Shown here piece by piece: positions 59,460-64,000 of a DNA stretch of 64,000 bases. Under the pieces are notes generated by a model. That model was not told the origin of the DNA. It was given only the letters and a program-made list of their open reading frames with translations, and did not search any database. The DNA lies in assembly GCF_021462225.1 (NCBI RefSeq), contig NC_061794.1, forward strand, positions 16,137,784-16,201,783, given 5' to 3'. The DNA comes from Girardinichthys multiradiatus. Taxonomy: Eukaryota; Chordata; Actinopteri; Cyprinodontiformes; Goodeidae. Numbering within the stretch: the stretch's first letter is position 1; every line of letters begins with the position of its first letter. The position numbers were made by a program, and so were the translations under genes.

Positions 59460-60065
59460 CCAAGATTTTTGGAAAAATGTTCTGCAGACTCATGAGACAA
59501 AATTACAACTTTTTGGAAGATGTGTGTCATGTTACATTTGGCTTAAAATTAACAGTATTTCAGAAAAATGCATCATTAACAGCAAAACATACAATATAAG
59601 GTGGTAGTCTGATGATCTGGGGCTGCCTTGCTGCTTCAGGACTTGGTTTCTGAGATGAAGGGAACCACAAATTCTGCTCTCTACCAAAGATTCCTAAAGA
59701 AGAATGTTCAAACATCAGATTCTGACATCAAATGCACTTGGGTTTTGCAGCAGAAAAATATTCTGAAGCACACCCCGAAGTGCACCTCTAAATGGATCCA
59801 AGTAAACAAAAAAGTTGGAGTGGTCCAATCTTAAACAGGTCGTTCATGCTTGAAACGTCCCTAATGAGGCTGAATTAAAACAAGAGTGGGCCAGAATTCT
59901 TCTGTTTTCAGTTATCGTCAACGCTTGATTGCAGATGTCACAGCCAGTAATGAGGTTTAGAGAGCAATTACTCTTTGACACAGAGCCAGGTTAGTTTGGA
60001 AAACTTTTTTCCCCATAATAAATGAAATCCTCATTCAAAAACTGCTTTTCATGTTTACTCGAGAG
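59460..60065 (+). pseudogene. Tc1 relic, sense, internally deleted
   Basis: TCTGATGATCTGGGGCTGCC, TTCTGCTCTCTACCAAAGAT, GGGTTTTGCAGCAGAAAAAT and GTTCATGCTTGAAACGTCCC are degraded steps of the transposase gene of a fish Tc1 family. The catalytic stretch between AAGTTGGAGTGGTCCAATC and CAGGTCGTTCATGC has lost its middle. A TIR-like piece of the same family occurs at 22095. Confidence 0.6.
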
Positions 60066-60242
60066 AAAAAACTCACTAGTGGGGCAAGTTCTTTTACAGC
60101 AGTGTAGAAAGCAGTAATAAACAGGAACAACATATATTTAGGCTTATAGGTAGAGTCTGCAAAAACAAACTATATTAACTTTGGTCCAAAACGCTGAACG
60201 AATAAAGATGGATTTTTATACCTGATGGTTCTGTTTGCATGT

Positions 60243-60263
60243 CCCCCCCCCCCCCCCCCCCCC
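60243..60263 (+). repeat. poly-C run of 21 bases
   Basis: Twenty-one C followed by TCTCTTT. Length in such a run is unreliable. Confidence 0.9.
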
Positions 60264-60837
60264 TCTCTTTACTCAGCCAAAGTCACTGTTTTATATAGAT
60301 AAAAGTGACAAAAAAATAAACAAAGTTATGAGAGACTTTACCTGGAACTTCCTGAATCTAATTTCAGAGTGCAGTCAGATACATGTGTTCATCAGTGAAA
60401 ATATTTACCAGTAGCATTTCTTTCCAGTAAAAATAATAATTCTGTACATGCCAACTTACATAAACCTCAGCTAGGTATTTGATGTTTTTTTTTGATACAT
60501 TTTAGATGCAAAGACAAAAAAACAGTGTAACAGTGTTTATTTGTCAGCTCACTTCTGCTTGTATTGTGTAATAAAAAAACAGCAGTACAGAGAAACATGC
60601 TCACTGTCACTGTATATGAAATACCTGAACACTGGACTTTTAGACTGAGTCTAGTTAGCCCGGCCTTTAGCCAAACCACCAACCTTATTCTGTTTCAGAC
60701 TGATTGGGAAGACAAAAGACTACATATATTAAGTTGTCAAATCTTTCAGCCACCATTCGAAGAAATATTTATTTTTTTTCTTAGATAAAACTCTTGCGGA
60801 TAATACTACCCTTCCATGACTCGCTTTTCAATATCTT

Positions 60838-61210
60838 TCTTATTGCCATTCTTTCATAAAGGCCAGATCTGTGGAGTGCACAAATAATAATTGTCCTGTT
60901 GTGACATTCTCCCACCTGCATTGTGCATCTCTGCAGCTCCATCAGAGTTGCTTTTGGCCTTTTGGCTGACCAATGCTCTCCTTGCTTAGGCTGTCACTTT
61001 AGGTTGACAGCCTTTTCTCCGTAAGTTTGTAGATGATGACTTGACAAGAATTGCGTGAGATGTCCAGAGCTTAGGACCATTTTTTAATGACCTAACTCTG
61101 TTTTAAACTTCTCCACAGCTTTGTCCCGGGCCTGTCTGCTGTGTTTCTTGGTCTTCATTATGATTTTTGTTCACCAATATTTTCCAACAGACGTCTTCAT
61201 GAGAACCACT
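60838..61210 (-). mobile_element. Tc1 relic, antisense
   Basis: AAAGGCCAGATCTGTGGAGT, CTCTGCAGCTCCATCAGAGT, CTTCTCCACAGCTTTGTCCC and GTTTCTTGGTCTTCATTATG correspond to the 5' transposase half of the Tc1 family at 39788, in reverse. It is cut off at about 61210 by the LINE that follows. Confidence 0.6.
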
Positions 61211-61214
61211 AGAA

Positions 61215-62925
61215 CCAGGCATGTGAGGTCGCCCGGTACGGTGGGGCTGGGGTCCTACCCTGGAGCAAGGCCTGAGGTTGGGACACGTCAGCGTATGCCT
61301 GGTGGCCGGATTATTCCTCGTGGGACCCGGCCGGCCAAGCCCGCAAGAGAGACATGAGGTCATCCCCCAGTGGGTCCACCTCCTGCAGGGGTAACCATGA
61401 GGGACCAGCGCAAAAAGGATCGGGTATTGGACGAAGGTGGACACACCGCGGCGAACCGATCACCAGATGCCTCAACTGGCTCTAGGGACGTGGAATGTCA
61501 CCTCGCCAAGGGGGGAAGGAGCTTAAGCTCATGTGGGAGATCAAGCGATATTGGCTACCAATAGTCGGGCTCACCTCCATGCACAGCGTGGGCTCTGGAA
61601 CCCAGCTCTTTGAGAGAGTTTGACCTCTCTTACTCTGGAGTGGCCCGCGGGGAGAGGCAGCCCCGGGGACTCAATCATTCTGCTGGGCGACTTCAACGCC
61701 AACATGGGAAACGTCAGTGACACCTGGAGTGGTGTGACTGGAAGGAACATCCTCCCCGATCTGACTCCAAGTGGTGTTTAATTATTGGACTTCTGTGCCA
61801 GTCACGGATTGTCCATAATGAACATCATGTTCAAGCATAAGGGTGTTCATCAGTGCCCTTGGCACGAGGACACCCTATGCAGGAGGGCGAAGATCGACTT
61901 TGTAGTCGTGTCTTCAGACCTTCGGCCACATGTCTTGGACACTCGGGCGAAGAGAGGGGCTTACATGTCCACCGATCACCACCTGGTGGTGAGTTAGATC
62001 CGCTGGAAGAGGAGGAAGCCTGACAAACTTGGCATGCCCAAGCGTATAGTGAGGGTCTGCAGGGAACGTCTGGTGGAGCCCTCGGCCAGGGATGTATTCA
62101 ACTCCCACCTCCGGAAGAGCTTTGATTGGTATCCTGGGGAGGTTGGAGACATAGAGTAAGAGTGGACTATGTTCTCTGTCTCTATTGTCTGTGCTGCCGC
62201 ACTTAGCTGTGGTCGTAAAGTCTGGGGTGCCAGTAATGGCGGCAAACCCCAAACCCGGTGGTGGACACCGGCAGTAAGGGATGCTGTCAGCTGTTGGAGG
62301 AGGGTTCCTGCTTCAAGTGGAGGAGTTCAAGTATCTCGGGTTCTTGTTCACAAGTGAGGGGAGAATGGAGCGGGAGATTGACAGACAGATCGGTGCGGCT
62401 GCCGCAGTAATGAGGACGCTGTGCCAGTCCCTTGTGGTGAAGAGAGAGCTGAGCCAAAAAGCGAAGCTCTCGATTTACCGGTCAGTCTTTGTTTTTACCC
62501 TCACCTATGGGCATGAACTTTGGGTCATGACTGAAAGAACGAGATCCCGGATATAAGCGGCTGAAATGAGCTTCCTCCACAGGGTGGCCAGGCTCTTCCT
62601 TAGAGAGAGGGTGAGGAGCTCGGCCATCCAGGAGGAGCTTGGAATAGTCACTGCTTCTCAACATCCAGAGGAGTCAGTTGAGGTGGCTCGGGCATCTGTA
62701 TTGGATGCCTCCTGGATGCCTCCCTCAGGAGGTGTTCCAGGCATGTCCCACCGGGGGGAGGCCCACGGGATGGCCCAGGACAAGCTGGAGGGACTATGTC
62801 TCTCGGCTGGCCTTTGAACGCCTTGAGCTTCCCCGAGAGGAGCTGGAGGAGGTTTCTGGGGAGAGGGAAGTCTGGACGTCTCTACTGAGTCTGCTGCCCC
62901 CGCAACCCGGTTCCGGATAAAGTAG
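61215..62925 (+). mobile_element. APE-type LINE relic lacking its RT core
   Basis: The first part reads an AP-endonuclease domain with stops: [31 protein letters not shown] and FVVVSSDLRPHVLDTRAKRG, then STDHHLVVS. At about 62275 it jumps straight to the 3' end: VEEFKYLGFLFTSEGRMERE, TYGHELWVMTERTRSRI and ELEEVSGEREVW. The whole reverse transcriptase (YADD) region is missing. Antisense 3' pieces of the same element lie at 15130, 18330 and 39550. I do not assign a clade. Confidence 0.7.
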
Positions 62926-62929
62926 AACG

Positions 62930-64000
62930 TTCCACAGATCCCTATAGGAGACAATTGGTCCAATAGGACATTATTCCTCTAATACGCAAATTTATGTCCT
63001 CAGGTTTGGTCCCTATAATGAACACTGATTACTACTTATGAGTCATTTACTTTCAAAAACCTCTCCACTTCTTTCTGAAGCTCCTTATAATTCTTGTGCT
63101 TCACATGTACACTTCCTGAAGTGCCTTTTTCTTCTGCTATAATTTTCAATTGACCAGCACTCACATGTTTGACAGTCTAGATCTGGATGTAAATCGGGAT
63201 TTTGGCCCTGTCAAACCCTCCTACACTGTGCTATAATGTGCTGGAGTGTTTCAGTAGCATCTTTCCACAGCTTCCATCCTGGCCCAACTCTGGTAGACCC
63301 AGACAAGTCGTAATAGTACTTGTACCAAATGAGTTTTCCATTGCTGCAATAAATAATGATTATTTTGGGTTTTATTTTATTTTTTTTCATGATTGTTATG
63401 TTAAAGTAATTTAACATAGGGAATATAATAATTTGGGTTAAAGTATAGGTTGATTAGTATTTGGGTCGTGGATACTTGCACTTGTGTTGAGAGTTTTTAA
63501 TATATCACCTCTAAAGGTATGCAATTATGTATGATCTGCCATCTTTATTTCTCTTTGCCAGCCATTATATGGAGCACTGAATAACTAATAAAACTGCATT
63601 GTATTATTACAAGATGTTGTTGGTAAGGTTTTCAACAGTAGATACCGATACTGTAGATCTTTTTAAATTTGCATTTGAACCAACATTTGCAATGTTTAAA
63701 AAGCGAAAATCCTAATATGCATGCTGTTAAAAAGATCTGGAATTCATACAAGTATTCTGTTTTTATACCTGCTTGTCCTTACACATTCACTTGTTGAGCA
63801 AGTTCATGACTTTGATTGTGACATAGTGGCCAAAAGGCAAGAAAATAAAAGAATAACTATAAAGAAACATAGCCCAACAACATAGCTTTTCAGTAAAATA
63901 TTTAAGAAAATAGGTATCGTCATTTCCAACTTTTAAAGTGAAAAAAGGTTGTAATAAAATGGGCCAAACAGCCCAACAAAAACAAAAAAGGAATTTTTAT
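62930..64000. other. no gene recognised
   Basis: AT-rich to the window end. Short open frames on both strands at 63200-63417 overlap each other and show no conserved block. Confidence 0.4.

Noticed and set aside
1..64000. CRISPR array, bacterial operon, prophage or toxin-antitoxin genes
   Set aside because: No direct-repeat and spacer pattern, ribosome-binding sites or compact ORF series. All strong signals are vertebrate exons and transposons.
1..64000. Endogenous retrovirus or other viral sequence
   Set aside because: No gag, protease, envelope or LTR pair recognised. The reverse transcriptase remnants are LINE type.

Overview
The window is vertebrate nuclear DNA, almost certainly from a teleost fish. 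The genes have short coding exons, GT-AG introns and AATAAA signals, and the spacer is AT-rich and full of fish-type Tc1/mariner, L2-type LINE and hAT-like repeats. No bacterial, organellar or viral gene arrangement is seen. Two host protein genes are supported, both on the + strand and arranged tail to head. rad54l2 (ARIP4, a nuclear SNF2-type ATPase) has 22 coding exons between 23681 and 43034. tmem115 (a Golgi rhomboid-like membrane protein) has 3 coding exons between 51706 and 55898. Every exon junction listed was checked for splice dinucleotides and for codon phase across the intron.

Layout. Positions 1-23680 hold no confidently recognised coding exon. They are either the very long first intron of rad54l2 or upstream DNA. 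They contain three promoter-like or first-exon-like spots (about 1800-2227, 4311-4480 and 12626-12701), a tight cluster of four AP-1/MARE sites (10112-10178), a GC-rich strand-skewed island (7950-9020), a CCCA...TGGG type degenerate repeat (13150-13610), a hAT-like MITE with its 8-bp target duplication (20186-20562) and several transposon relics. A nested block at 15130-18490 has a Tc1 inside an L2 LINE, which itself lies between two antisense pieces of another LINE. rad54l2 runs from 23681 to 43034. Its introns carry a Sleeping-Beauty-clade relic, a 441-bp internally deleted Tc1, and a DD36E Tc1/mariner element inserted inside an older Tc1 relic. A long 3' UTR probably ends near 47220. The tmem115 promoter and 5' region lie at about 50640-51705, and its second intron carries another antisense Tc1 relic. 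Downstream of 56200 there is a nearly intact Tc1 (57107-58715) with one frameshift, a further Tc1 relic, and a LINE relic that has lost its reverse transcriptase core.

How the genes relate. There is no operon logic here. rad54l2 acts on chromatin and nuclear-receptor transcription, and tmem115 acts in Golgi trafficking. Their adjacency is probably conserved synteny rather than shared function. The N-terminus of rad54l2 is not settled: the first confident exon starts in the middle of a codon, and only a tentative first exon (4443-4480) fits its phase. I found no previously undescribed biological system. The best leads are the AP-1/MARE cluster, the candidate alternative first exons, the skewed island, the DD36E element and a GC-AG intron.
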